Assembly (NCBI RefSeq): GCF_010725055.1
Contig: NZ_BJKB01000009.1
Location: forward strand, 62,001 to 126,000
Direction of reading: 5' to 3'
DNA from: Gelidibacter japonicus
Lineage (GTDB): Bacteria; Bacteroidota; Bacteroidia; Flavobacteriales; Flavobacteriaceae
Length of the DNA: 64,000 nt
In this document: positions 54,042-63,011 of the stretch, piece after piece
Layout: every line of letters starts with the position of its first letter
Position numbering within the stretch: position 1 is the first letter of the stretch
Program-made: the position numbers and the translations under genes
The notes under the pieces: generated by a model
What the model was told of the DNA's origin: nothing
The model's input: only the letters and a program-made list of their open reading frames with translations
The model's database searches: none

Positions 54042-55226
54042 ATGGACTTACTTTCAAAGAGAATTTTAAACATATCTACCTCTGTTACTTTAGCTATGGC
54101 CGCAAAAGCCAGGGAATTACGCGCCGAAGGAAAAGATATTATTGGATTAAGTCTGGGAGAACCAGACTTTAAAACGCCAGAATATATCAAAGATGCTGCC
54201 ATACAAGCCATCAATGACAACTACAGTTCCTATGCCCCAGTAGATGGTTATATCGAACTAAAAGATGCCATTGTCACAAAATTTAAGCGCGACAATGGAT
54301 TGACCTTTAACCATAATCAAATTGTTGTATCTACGGGTGCCAAGCAGTCACTTGCCAATCTTGCTGCGGTATTAATCAATAAAGGTGATGAGGTTATCAT
54401 ACCATGTCCTTATTGGGTAAGTTACGTCGATTTGGTGAAGCTCAACGACGGAGTTCCCGTGGAAGTGCCAACTACCATTGCTACTGATTTTAAGATGACC
54501 CCAGAACAGCTGGAAGCAGCTATCACGCCAAAAACAAAAATGCTTTGGTATAGTTCTCCGTGCAACCCAAGTGGCTCTGTTTATAGTAAAGAAGAATTGC
54601 GCGCCTTAGCAGATGTATTACAAAAATATCCCAGAATTATTGTAGTTTCAGACGAAATTTACGAACACATTAATTTTACTGGTGGCCATGCAAGCATGGC
54701 ACAATTCGAAGACATGTACGACCGTGTAATTACAGTTAATGGTGTTTCAAAGGCTTTCGCGATGACCGGATGGCGTATTGGTTACATTGGTGGCCCTGAA
54801 AAAATTGCCAGAGCATGCAATAAAATGCAAGGACAAATAACGAGTGGTGCCAATTCCATCGCACAGCGTGCTGTTATTACAGCACTGAATGAATCCCCTA
54901 CTAGGGTCCAGTTCATGATTGATGAATTTAAAATTCGTCGTGATTTGGTTCTTGATCTCCTTAGAGATATTGAAGGCTTTAAAACCAACATCCCCGAAGG
55001 AGCGTTTTATGTATTTCCAAATGTGTCTTATTATTTTGGAAAGACATTGAGAGGGAAAACTATCAATAACGCCTCTGATTTTTCATTATATTTACTTGAA
55101 GAAGCACTTGTTGCTACTGTGGATGGCGATGCTTTTGGAAATCCTAATTGTATTCGGCTATCGTATGCGGCCTCGCAAGAACAGATTATTGAAGCAATGG
55201 CACGTATAGCAACTGCAATTAGATAA
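54042..55226 (+). CDS. PLP-dependent aspartate-type aminotransferase (class I)
   Basis: A 394-residue fold-type I aminotransferase of the thermophile-type AspAT (class Ib) group. LGEPDFKTPEYIKDAAIQAI, SYAPVDGYIELKDAI, CPYWVSYVDLVKL, YSSPCNPSGSVYSKEEL, VSDEIYEHI and the PLP lysine in SKAFAMTGWRIG are all present, plus the C-terminal arginine in NCIRLSYA. It transfers the amino group between aspartate (or aromatic amino acids) and 2-oxoglutarate. It stands alone between two gene-poor stretches. Confidence 0.93.
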   Translation: MDLLSKRILNISTSVTLAMAAKARELRAEGKDIIGLSLGEPDFKTPEYIKDAAIQAINDNYSSYAPVDGYIELKDAIVTKFKRDNGLTFNHNQIVVSTGAKQSLANLAAVLINKGDEVIIPCPYWVSYVDLVKLNDGVPVEVPTTIATDFKMTPEQLEAAITPKTKMLWYSSPCNPSGSVYSKEELRALADVLQKYPRIIVVSDEIYEHINFTGGHASMAQFEDMYDRVITVNGVSKAFAMTGWRIGYIGGPEKIARACNKMQGQITSGANSIAQRAVITALNESPTRVQFMIDEFKIRRDLVLDLLRDIEGFKTNIPEGAFYVFPNVSYYFGKTLRGKTINNASDFSLYLLEEALVATVDGDAFGNPNCIRLSYAASQEQIIEAMARIATAIR

Positions 55227-56153
55227 ATATTATATGTTTTGTAATAAATTGAAGGAGTCAAACTGCAATTAATTAGTTTATTTTCAACTCATTACCAATC
55301 CATATTTCAGAATAAAAAAAGTCCTAAAATCTTGTATGTTTTTCCAAAACGAAATATATTTTATGGAGTCTTTTAAGTAAAATAAAACATCAAACAAGTA
55401 ATGGATGTACGAAAAAACTGAAGCGTAACCGCTCATCTATCGATACCTACTGTAGTGATATGTTTAGAAGTAAGTAAATACCAAAAGATCGATGCTTACC
55501 ATTAAACTGTGGTGTTAGAACTTGAGCAGGTTCAGCATTTTACACTTAAGCTTACATTAGGACTTATCAATATGCCAACAATCTTTATTTCCAATCTCTG
55601 GCCTTCAAAGATACTGGAAAGGTTCCAGAAGGAAATATGTGATAGAAAAGGTGTAATGGGCAGTCCTAAAGTCTTCCTTTCATTTTTATTAATCGAACGT
55701 TAAATTTTAAATAAAAGACAAACTGTATTCGGCTGTTAATGTTGAATCCTAATACAATTAAGTTTTATTGAATCAAAAAGATTAAGGATGAATCTTTCAC
55801 TTTATTTAAAGATAAAGTATTGTAATTATAAAAGAGAAGACATTTCATTCAATAATGAAAGTTGAAATTAATCTTGCTAAAAATGAAGAAAGAAGGAGTT
55901 GTAGAAATTATTGTCTCTTGTTAAAATAGGCTCTATTTTAAAGGGTTTTATTCGAAATGCCACATAGTCAAAGATTCTAAAAAATGAGTAAACAAACCAA
56001 ACTTTAATTCTAAGAGTCGTCATATTTAAATGAGTCGCTTAAGTTATTCTGTTCATTATTTCGTAGGTCTCAAGTAGGAGAATTTGAGTTTCATCATCTA
56101 TATTGAGTATATTTGATACTAAAGATCTGTTGTTTAAAAAGGCAATTGATTTT
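55227..56153. other. Gene-poor AT-rich region
   Basis: 927 bp between the aminotransferase and the convergent MocR gene. A 64-codon frame at 55509-55703 has no recognisable motif. No RNA, terminator or repeat stood out. Confidence 0.45.
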
Positions 56154-57662
56154 TTAACTTTCAATAGCCGTAGTCTCTTTCAAATAATTTAAATAAAGTT
56201 TATGCATTCTGTTTAGATTTTTCCTTATTAGAGTTTTATTCACGGAACAATACCCCATAACCAGACCATTTCTTGACTTGTCTTCGATATAATAACTGCT
56301 TAAAGGATGTACATGGATATCGTTTTCTAAAAGATAATTACAGAGTTGAAAATCTTTAACATGATCTTTTAAAATTCCTATAATATGTAACCCTGAATTG
56401 TTAATTTCCAAGTCAATTTCACCCTTAAATAGGGATTCAAAATGTTCAATGAAAGCATCTTTTCGAAGGTTGGAGACTTTCATGACTTGTCTTAAGTGCT
56501 TGTTCAGGTAATCCTGAGATATGAACATGGCCATGATGCTCTGAAGATTTGGGGAAATAAATCTAAAGGTTTGTTTGCTGATCGCGGTTATTGGACTTAT
56601 CATGAATTTTGGAATAATCATATAGCCCAATCTCAAAGATGGATGTAAAAGCTTGTTAAAGGTGCCTAAATAAACTACGCTATCGTTAATGTCTAAACTA
56701 AACATCGATGAAATTGGTTCTTCCCAATTGCTAAACTCATGGTCATAGTCATCTTCTACAATTAAAATGTTCTTGCTTGTAGCATAATCCAATAGTTCTT
56801 GCCGTCTTTTCAGTGACATTCTTTTCCCAGAAGGGTATTGGTTTGACGGAATTACATACAGTAATTTAGTCTCAATATCCTCCAAAGTAGCGATGTTAAA
56901 CTCATCGTCATTGAGGTCAGCCATATGAATTTCCGCCTTAAGGCTTTTAAATAGATTATATGCTTTTTTGTATGTTGGATTTTCAAGAATAACAGAGTTC
57001 CTTGGATTTAAAATTGCTGTAGCAACCAAAGATAAAGAGTGTAGAGAGCCTGAAGTAACAACAATTTGATCTGGGTCACAGTCAATATTCCTATATATTT
57101 TTAAATAATTTGAAATATTTTTTCTTAGGAATTTGATGCCTAGTGAATCCGAATAAGATAACTCAGAGTATTTTATAGACTTCCAGTATTGATTAGAGAG
57201 TTTCTGCCAAACTGCGGCGGGAAAAATATCCAAAGGTGGTAAGCCAGGTCTAAAACAAACTGTTCCTAAATAATTTTCCCCAACATAATATTCTGAGTTT
57301 TGTATAAATGATTTTCCAAGTTTTGAAATTTTCGGATAAATCCCAGGATGTTTTTTTGTAGCTAGCTCTTTATTAGGAACTTTGGAGGTGTTCTCTATTT
57401 TGTTTGTAAAGTACCCCGAGCCCTGTCTGGATACGATAAGTTTTTCAATTAATAATAACTCATAGGCTTTAATCACCGTGCCTCGAGACAAATTTAAATC
57501 ACTGGCTAAGACTCGAGAAGGTGGTAGTTTAAAATTATCCGGTATTTCTTTAGCCAATATAACACTTTTTAATGAATCAAAAAGCTTGTAATAGACACTC
57601 TCGTTTCCTTCTTTTTGTAAAAAACTACCTTTAAATAAAAGATTTTTAAAATTATAATGCAT
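56154..57662 (-). CDS. MocR/PdxR-type regulator (GntR wHTH plus aminotransferase domain)
   Basis: A 502-residue protein. The N-terminal GntR winged helix (about 18-85; LPPSRVLASDLNLSRGTVIKAYELLLIEKLI) is joined to a fold-type I aminotransferase-like domain (about 115-500). YSDSLGIKFLRKNISNYL, VVTSGSLHSLSLVATAIL, VIPSNQYPSGKRMSLKRR, IVEDDYDHEF and the PLP lysine in GTFNKLLHPSLRLGY are all present. MocR proteins use bound PLP, and often an amino-acid adduct, to switch transcription. It is divergent from the hydrolase operon with an 88-bp gap, so that operon is the likely target. Confidence 0.9.
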   Translation of the reverse strand: MHYNFKNLLFKGSFLQKEGNESVYYKLFDSLKSVILAKEIPDNFKLPPSRVLASDLNLSRGTVIKAYELLLIEKLIVSRQGSGYFTNKIENTSKVPNKELATKKHPGIYPKISKLGKSFIQNSEYYVGENYLGTVCFRPGLPPLDIFPAAVWQKLSNQYWKSIKYSELSYSDSLGIKFLRKNISNYLKIYRNIDCDPDQIVVTSGSLHSLSLVATAILNPRNSVILENPTYKKAYNLFKSLKAEIHMADLNDDEFNIATLEDIETKLLYVIPSNQYPSGKRMSLKRRQELLDYATSKNILIVEDDYDHEFSNWEEPISSMFSLDINDSVVYLGTFNKLLHPSLRLGYMIIPKFMISPITAISKQTFRFISPNLQSIMAMFISQDYLNKHLRQVMKVSNLRKDAFIEHFESLFKGEIDLEINNSGLHIIGILKDHVKDFQLCNYLLENDIHVHPLSSYYIEDKSRNGLVMGYCSVNKTLIRKNLNRMHKLYLNYLKETTAIES

Positions 57663-57750
57663 AAGTGGTACACGTTAAAAATAAATATTGGAACATCAAA
57701 TATAGTTAAATATTAGATTACTTTGTTTGGAAGCTTAAATATTAAGAGAC

Positions 57751-58824
57751 ATGAAATTAAAAGTTGTTTTGATAGTTTTAAATTTAATGGTGTCGACCGC
57801 GATGTACTGTCAGACTTTTCCTGAGACGTCATGGAAAATCAATAATGATTCAAAAAATGAAAATTGGGACTCAGAAGGTCTCAAAACATATAGGGATTAC
57901 ATTATAGATAGTACAAAAGTAACTGGATTGGTTGTTGTGCACAAAGGTGAAATCATTTTCCAGTACGGAGATATTACAGAGAATAGCTACATAGCATCTT
58001 GTAGGAAAAGTGTTTTAGCTATGCTTTATGGTAAATATGTAGAGAATGGATCAATAGATCTTAACAAGACGATTGAACAATTGGGTCTTGATGATGTTGA
58101 TGGTCTCTTACCAGAAGAAAAAAAGGCCACAGTTCAGGAAATTATATCTGCGCGATCAGGTGTTTATCACAAAGAAGGCTATCCTGGAGGGATGCAGCAG
58201 TATGCGCCCAAAAGAGGTAGCGTTAAACATGGCAGCTATTGGTTGTATAGTAATTGGGATTTTAACGTGGCAGGATATATTTTTGAGACTGAAACTGGCA
58301 AAAATATATATGATGAAGTAGAGTCTCAACTCGCAAAACCACTGAATATGCAAGATTGGAGCAGGGATCTGCAGAAAAAACAGGGAGATACCACCATTTC
58401 GAAATATTTGGCATATCCAATTTGGTTCTCTACAAGGGATATGGCAAGAGTGGGACTGTTAATGTTAAACAAAGGAAAGTGGAATGGCAAACAAATAATA
58501 TCTGAAAGTTGGGTTGATGAAATGTTGAAAGAAAGAACCAGTTATAAGGAGTTAAATTCAAATGTACCTGTTTACAGGGATTCTGGCGTGGATTACGGCT
58601 ATGGATATATGTGGTGGTTATATCAAAATGTAAAAGACAGTCGCTACAAAGATGCGTATTCCGCTAAAGGGGCAATGGGTCAGAACATCACTGTTTTTCC
58701 GGCAATCGATGTCGTTGTTGCCTTTAAGACCAAATCAGATTATAGAAGAAGAAACTCACGACAAGTTCGCATAGATATTGTGAACAGGGTACCAAGCTAT
58801 TATATCGGACCTGTGAAAAATTGA
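57751..58824 (+). CDS. Secreted S12-family serine hydrolase (beta-lactamase fold), first
   Basis: A 357-residue protein with a signal peptide (about 1-20, ending MYCQ). The penicillin-binding-type catalytic set is Ser83-x-x-Lys86 (IASCRKSVLA), Tyr166-Ser-Asn168 (YSNWDF) and a C-terminal KGAMGQN segment replacing the usual KTG/HxG. Family S12 includes D-Ala-D-Ala carboxypeptidases, D-aminopeptidases and esterases. First gene of the operon; the next gene starts 4 bp after its stop. The substrate is inferred from the operon to be a D-amino-acid peptide or amide. Confidence 0.88.
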   Translation: MKLKVVLIVLNLMVSTAMYCQTFPETSWKINNDSKNENWDSEGLKTYRDYIIDSTKVTGLVVVHKGEIIFQYGDITENSYIASCRKSVLAMLYGKYVENGSIDLNKTIEQLGLDDVDGLLPEEKKATVQEIISARSGVYHKEGYPGGMQQYAPKRGSVKHGSYWLYSNWDFNVAGYIFETETGKNIYDEVESQLAKPLNMQDWSRDLQKKQGDTTISKYLAYPIWFSTRDMARVGLLMLNKGKWNGKQIISESWVDEMLKERTSYKELNSNVPVYRDSGVDYGYGYMWWLYQNVKDSRYKDAYSAKGAMGQNITVFPAIDVVVAFKTKSDYRRRNSRQVRIDIVNRVPSYYIGPVKN

Positions 58825-58828
58825 TAAG

Positions 58829-60502
58829 ATGAGAATATTTTTATTTACTACTTTTCTTGTCTTATACACTTGTACAAATTGTTGGGGTCAATTGAGTCGA
58901 GATCAAATAGCTCAAATTGATAAGCTTTTTGAGGATTGGCAAGCGCCAAATCATCCTGGAGGATCAATAGGAATAATGCAAAATGAGCAAATAGTTTATT
59001 TAAAAGCATACGGCCTCGCTAGTTTAGAATATCAGATTCCAAATAATTCCACAACCCTATTTAACGTGGCATCTGTGTCGAAACAATTTACGGCAATGGG
59101 GATTGTCCTATTGTGCCTTGAAGGAAAAATAGATATTGATGAAAATATTAACACTTATCTTCCAAATATGCCGGAATTTGAATTTCCTGTTACTCTCCGA
59201 CAAATGTTGCACCATACCAGTGGCTTGAGGAGTCTGCATGCAATGCTGGAATTAGCAGGGTGGCGTAAGAATGATTTGAGGACTAATGAAGATTTATATC
59301 GTTTTATGGAAAAACAAAATGATTTAAATTTTAAGCCAAACGATGAGTATTTGTATTGTAATACTGGTTATATGTTGATGTCTCAGATTATAGAGAGCCT
59401 TACCGGTGAAAAATTTTCTATTTGGATGAAAAAAAACATTTTTGACCCACTGGGAATGGTGGATACCTATGTGGAAGATAAATACAATAGAGTCGTATTA
59501 AACAATGCTACTTCTTATTATAGAAATGAAGACACGTTTGAAAAAGCCGTTGAGTATTGGGGATATGTAGGCTCTGGAAATGTTCATACAACAGCGGTTG
59601 ACCTACTCAAATGGCTTTCAAATTTCAGCAAACCACAAATTGGATGGGAAAATGCTTTTAAAATGATGCAAACCGTGGATTTTCTAAACAACGGTTTACC
59701 AAATAATTATGCTTTTGGTGTAAACATTGATAGTTTTCAAAATCATGAAAGGATACAACACGGAGGTTCTATTGGTGGATTTAGAGCGTTTTCAGCAACT
59801 TATCCCAAATCTGAACTGAGTGTTGCCATCTTAACTAATTTCTCTAACTCCAATCCAAAGAAAATTGGAGATGCTATTTCTGAAATAATTATGCCATTTC
59901 AGGAAAGGAGTATGTCTACTCCAGAATCATTACAAACAATACCGATAAAAAGAGATTGGACAAAAGAGAATGTTGACCTTATTCAGGGTAATTATTGGTC
60001 CTCAAGAGATTTATCGAATTTAAATATAAAAATGAAGAATGATTCTCTAAAGGTTGTACGAGACAATAAAGTAGAAGAGAGTTTAATTTTTATAAATGCT
60101 AATGTTTATAGAAATGAAACATCGCCCAATATTTCATATAGGTTTAAAAAAATCGGTAAGGAAATCGCTAGTGTACAAATTATAGAACCGCTGAAGGATA
60201 CGATTAGATTTGAGAAGTATAACAAAATTACACCAACTGTAGAAGAGTTAAAGGAATTTGTAGGAAAATATTACAGTGATGAATTGGAGACTTTTTATGA
60301 TATCTATTATAAGGAGGGTAGTTTATTTAGCCATCAATCACGTCATGGGGATGCTTATGTTGAATGGATTAAGGAAGACGTCCTTAAAGGGCAATATCCT
60401 TTTAGTTTCCTTGAAATACAGAGAAATGACAAGAATCTTATTATTGGATTAAAAGTCAGCAATGGTCGAGTAAAACATGCTTGGTTTAAAAAATTAAATT
60501 AA
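58829..60502 (+). CDS. Secreted S12-family serine hydrolase (beta-lactamase fold), second
   Basis: A 557-residue protein with a signal peptide ending NCWGQ. The catalytic motifs are Ser82-x-x-Lys85 (ASVSKQF), Tyr176-Cys-Asn178 (LYCNTGY) and His311-Gly-Gly (QHGGSIGG), followed by a C-terminal lipocalin-like extension (about 380-557). It is clearly different from the first hydrolase, so this is not a recent duplication. It is probably periplasmic or surface-exposed and processes the same kind of substrate, perhaps at another bond. Confidence 0.88.
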   Translation: MRIFLFTTFLVLYTCTNCWGQLSRDQIAQIDKLFEDWQAPNHPGGSIGIMQNEQIVYLKAYGLASLEYQIPNNSTTLFNVASVSKQFTAMGIVLLCLEGKIDIDENINTYLPNMPEFEFPVTLRQMLHHTSGLRSLHAMLELAGWRKNDLRTNEDLYRFMEKQNDLNFKPNDEYLYCNTGYMLMSQIIESLTGEKFSIWMKKNIFDPLGMVDTYVEDKYNRVVLNNATSYYRNEDTFEKAVEYWGYVGSGNVHTTAVDLLKWLSNFSKPQIGWENAFKMMQTVDFLNNGLPNNYAFGVNIDSFQNHERIQHGGSIGGFRAFSATYPKSELSVAILTNFSNSNPKKIGDAISEIIMPFQERSMSTPESLQTIPIKRDWTKENVDLIQGNYWSSRDLSNLNIKMKNDSLKVVRDNKVEESLIFINANVYRNETSPNISYRFKKIGKEIASVQIIEPLKDTIRFEKYNKITPTVEELKEFVGKYYSDELETFYDIYYKEGSLFSHQSRHGDAYVEWIKEDVLKGQYPFSFLEIQRNDKNLIIGLKVSNGRVKHAWFKKLN

Positions 60503-60561
60503 ATATTTATTTAGAAAAATATTATTCTACTGGCCAAATAACAATTAAATTTATAAACATA

Positions 60562-62163
60562 ATGATAAGAATGAAAATAAAATATTTGATTATCACTTTT
60601 ATAGGAGTAGGTTTCATTTCATGTAATTCGGGGAAAAGACAAAGTTTTGATCTTGTTATCAAAGGAGGGTTAGTTAATATTGGTGACGGATCACCTTCGA
60701 TTCAAGCTGACATAGGAATTAATGCAGATACTATCGCTTACATAGGCCAAATAAATGGAAGCAATTCTCATAAAATAATTGATGCTAAAGATCTTGTGAT
60801 TACTCCTGGTTTTATAGATATGCATGCCCATTTAGATCCAATTTTTAAACATCCAGATGCAAAAAGTAATATAACCCAAGGAATAACTACAGCACTTGGG
60901 GGTCCTGATGGTGGTGGGTTTTGGCCGTTTGATAAATATTTAGATTCAATTTCGAAGGAAGATTTGGGAATTAACGTCGCTTATTTGGTAGGACATAACA
61001 CTGTTAGAAAAAATGTTATGGGAATGGACAATCGTGCACCTACCCAACAGGAGCTCGGCAAAATGAAAGCTATGGTGGAAGAGGCTATGAAAGATGGCGC
61101 ATTTGGAATTTCAACTGGATTAAAATACTTGCCTGGAGCATTTTCGAATGTAGATGAGGTAATTGCTTTGTCTAAGTCTGCAAGTAAATATGGTGGAATT
61201 TATACTTCTCATTTACGGGAGGAGGGCTTGGGTTTGATCGAAGGGGTGGAAGAGGCTATCAAAATTGGAAAGGAAGCAAATATTCCCATTGTATTAACCC
61301 ATCATAAAGTGGTTGGAAAACCCATGTGGGGTTCTAGCGTTAAAACACTAGCGTTGGTTGATGCTGCTCGAGAAAATGGCATCGATGTAATGTTGGACCA
61401 ATATCCTTATGACGCCAGCTATACCAGTATCTCTATATTGATTCCAGCTTGGTGTCGTGCGGGTGGACAAAACGAGTTCCTTAAAAGAGTCGGTAATAAA
61501 AAGCTGAAAGACAGCATATTAAAAGGCATCGAGTATAATATTTTGAATGACCGAGGTGGTGGAGATATTGAGCGGGTGCAATTTGCAAAAGTGGAGTGGG
61601 ACACAACCTTATTAGGTAAAACCTTAAAGTTTTGGGCTGAAAGAGAAGGTTTGGAACCTACCCCGAGTAATGGCGCAAAGTTAGTTTTAACAGCACAGGT
61701 TAACGGAGGTGCGTCGGCCATTTTTCATGCGATGAATGAAGAAGATTTGAAACGAATTTTAAAACATCCGCAAACAATGATTGGGTCTGACGGACGTCTA
61801 ACTGCTCCAGGAGAAGCCTGGCCTCATCCACGCTGGTATGGCACTTTTCCGAGAGTTTTGGGACGATATGTTAGAGACTTGAAAGTTATAGATTTGCCTA
61901 CTGCAATCAAAAAAATGACTTCTATGCCTGCCGACAGATTAAACCTAGCGAAACGAGGACGATTAAAGGTTGGAAATTATGCAGATATAGTAGTTTTTAA
62001 TCCTGAAACAATTATGGATAAATCTACATTTTTAAATCCGCACCAATATTCAGTAGGAATTGAATACGTCATGGTAAATGGGGTTTTAACTATAGATAAA
62101 GGTGAGTTTACTTCAAATAGAGCAGGGAAAGTACTTCGAGGTGCGGCTTACAGTAAAGAGTAG
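60562..62163 (+). CDS. N-acyl-D-amino-acid deacylase (D-aminoacylase) lipoprotein
   Basis: A 533-residue amidohydrolase. The lipobox GFISC makes Cys21 the lipidated residue, so the enzyme is membrane-anchored in the periplasm. The metal motif is DMHAHLDP (Asp86, His88, His90), with GISTGLKYLPGAFSNVDE, SHLREEG, LTHHKVVG, DQYPY and GSDGRLTAPGEAWPHPR, all typical of D-aminoacylases and N-acyl-D-Glu/Asp deacylases. It releases free D-amino acids from N-acyl forms. 59 bp after the second hydrolase. Confidence 0.9.
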   Translation: MIRMKIKYLIITFIGVGFISCNSGKRQSFDLVIKGGLVNIGDGSPSIQADIGINADTIAYIGQINGSNSHKIIDAKDLVITPGFIDMHAHLDPIFKHPDAKSNITQGITTALGGPDGGGFWPFDKYLDSISKEDLGINVAYLVGHNTVRKNVMGMDNRAPTQQELGKMKAMVEEAMKDGAFGISTGLKYLPGAFSNVDEVIALSKSASKYGGIYTSHLREEGLGLIEGVEEAIKIGKEANIPIVLTHHKVVGKPMWGSSVKTLALVDAARENGIDVMLDQYPYDASYTSISILIPAWCRAGGQNEFLKRVGNKKLKDSILKGIEYNILNDRGGGDIERVQFAKVEWDTTLLGKTLKFWAEREGLEPTPSNGAKLVLTAQVNGGASAIFHAMNEEDLKRILKHPQTMIGSDGRLTAPGEAWPHPRWYGTFPRVLGRYVRDLKVIDLPTAIKKMTSMPADRLNLAKRGRLKVGNYADIVVFNPETIMDKSTFLNPHQYSVGIEYVMVNGVLTIDKGEFTSNRAGKVLRGAAYSKE

Positions 62164-62254
62164 AAGAATATTTTTCATAAGAAAAAATAATTAGAATTCA
62201 ATCACGAAGCTTACTTGTAATAAGAACACCTTTTTTGAGGTTAAAAAATATATT

Positions 62255-63010
62255 ATGATTGGAATTGTTGGAGGGATAGGGCCTTATGCGGGAATAGACC
62301 TATTAAATAAAATTTATAGTAACACCTTGGCCGAAAAGGATCAAGATTATCTCAGTGTCATATTATTGTCATTACCTTCAAGTATTGAGGATAGAACTGA
62401 ATTTCTTTTGGGAGAAGTTACAAAAAACCCTGGTTATAGTATCGCAAAGATTATTCTAAGACTAGAGGCTTTAGGAGCGGTGGTTGCAGGGATTCCTTGT
62501 AATACTGCTCATTCGGATGAGATTTTCTCTTTGATTTTGAACGAGCTTAAAAAGGGAAGAAGTCAAATTAAAATACTTAATATGATTTATGAAACCATTG
62601 ACTTTATAAAGGTTCAATATTCTCATTTTTCTAAAATAGGAGTACTTTCAACAACTGGAACGTACAAATATGGAATTTATTCCAAAGAATTAGAGAATAA
62701 TGGATTTATCGCTATTGAACCAAGTTTGGAGATACAAGAGAAATTTGTGCACCCTGCCATTTATGACCCTAATTACGGGATAAAGATGAATACTAACCCT
62801 TTTCACCAAAAAGTAAAGGAAAACTTGGATTTTGCCATTAGTTATCTTAAAGATAAAGGTGCTGAGGCAGTTATTTTGGGCTGTTCTGAAATACCGCTAG
62901 TTATTACAACAGAAAATATCAAAGGTCTGACCGTTATAAATCCTACAAACGTTTTGGCAAGACGATTAATCCAATACCTCAATCCTGAAAAATTAAAACC
63001 CTTTAAATGA
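62255..63010 (+). CDS. Aspartate/glutamate-type amino-acid racemase
   Basis: A 251-residue cytoplasmic protein of the PLP-independent Asp/Glu racemase family. The two catalytic cysteines are in GIPCNTAHSDEI and LGCSEIPLVIT, and the N-terminus has the GIVGGIGPYAG motif. Both acid/base cysteines being present supports true racemisation. It would convert the released D-amino acid to its L form for catabolism. It has no signal peptide, unlike its neighbours, so a transporter must bring the D-amino acid in. Confidence 0.88.
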   Translation: MIGIVGGIGPYAGIDLLNKIYSNTLAEKDQDYLSVILLSLPSSIEDRTEFLLGEVTKNPGYSIAKIILRLEALGAVVAGIPCNTAHSDEIFSLILNELKKGRSQIKILNMIYETIDFIKVQYSHFSKIGVLSTTGTYKYGIYSKELENNGFIAIEPSLEIQEKFVHPAIYDPNYGIKMNTNPFHQKVKENLDFAISYLKDKGAEAVILGCSEIPLVITTENIKGLTVINPTNVLARRLIQYLNPEKLKPFK

Positions 63011-63011
63011 G

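Noticed and set aside
55509-55703. 64-codon frame in the gap after the aminotransferase
   Set aside because: No motif, no upstream signal, composition like non-coding DNA around it.
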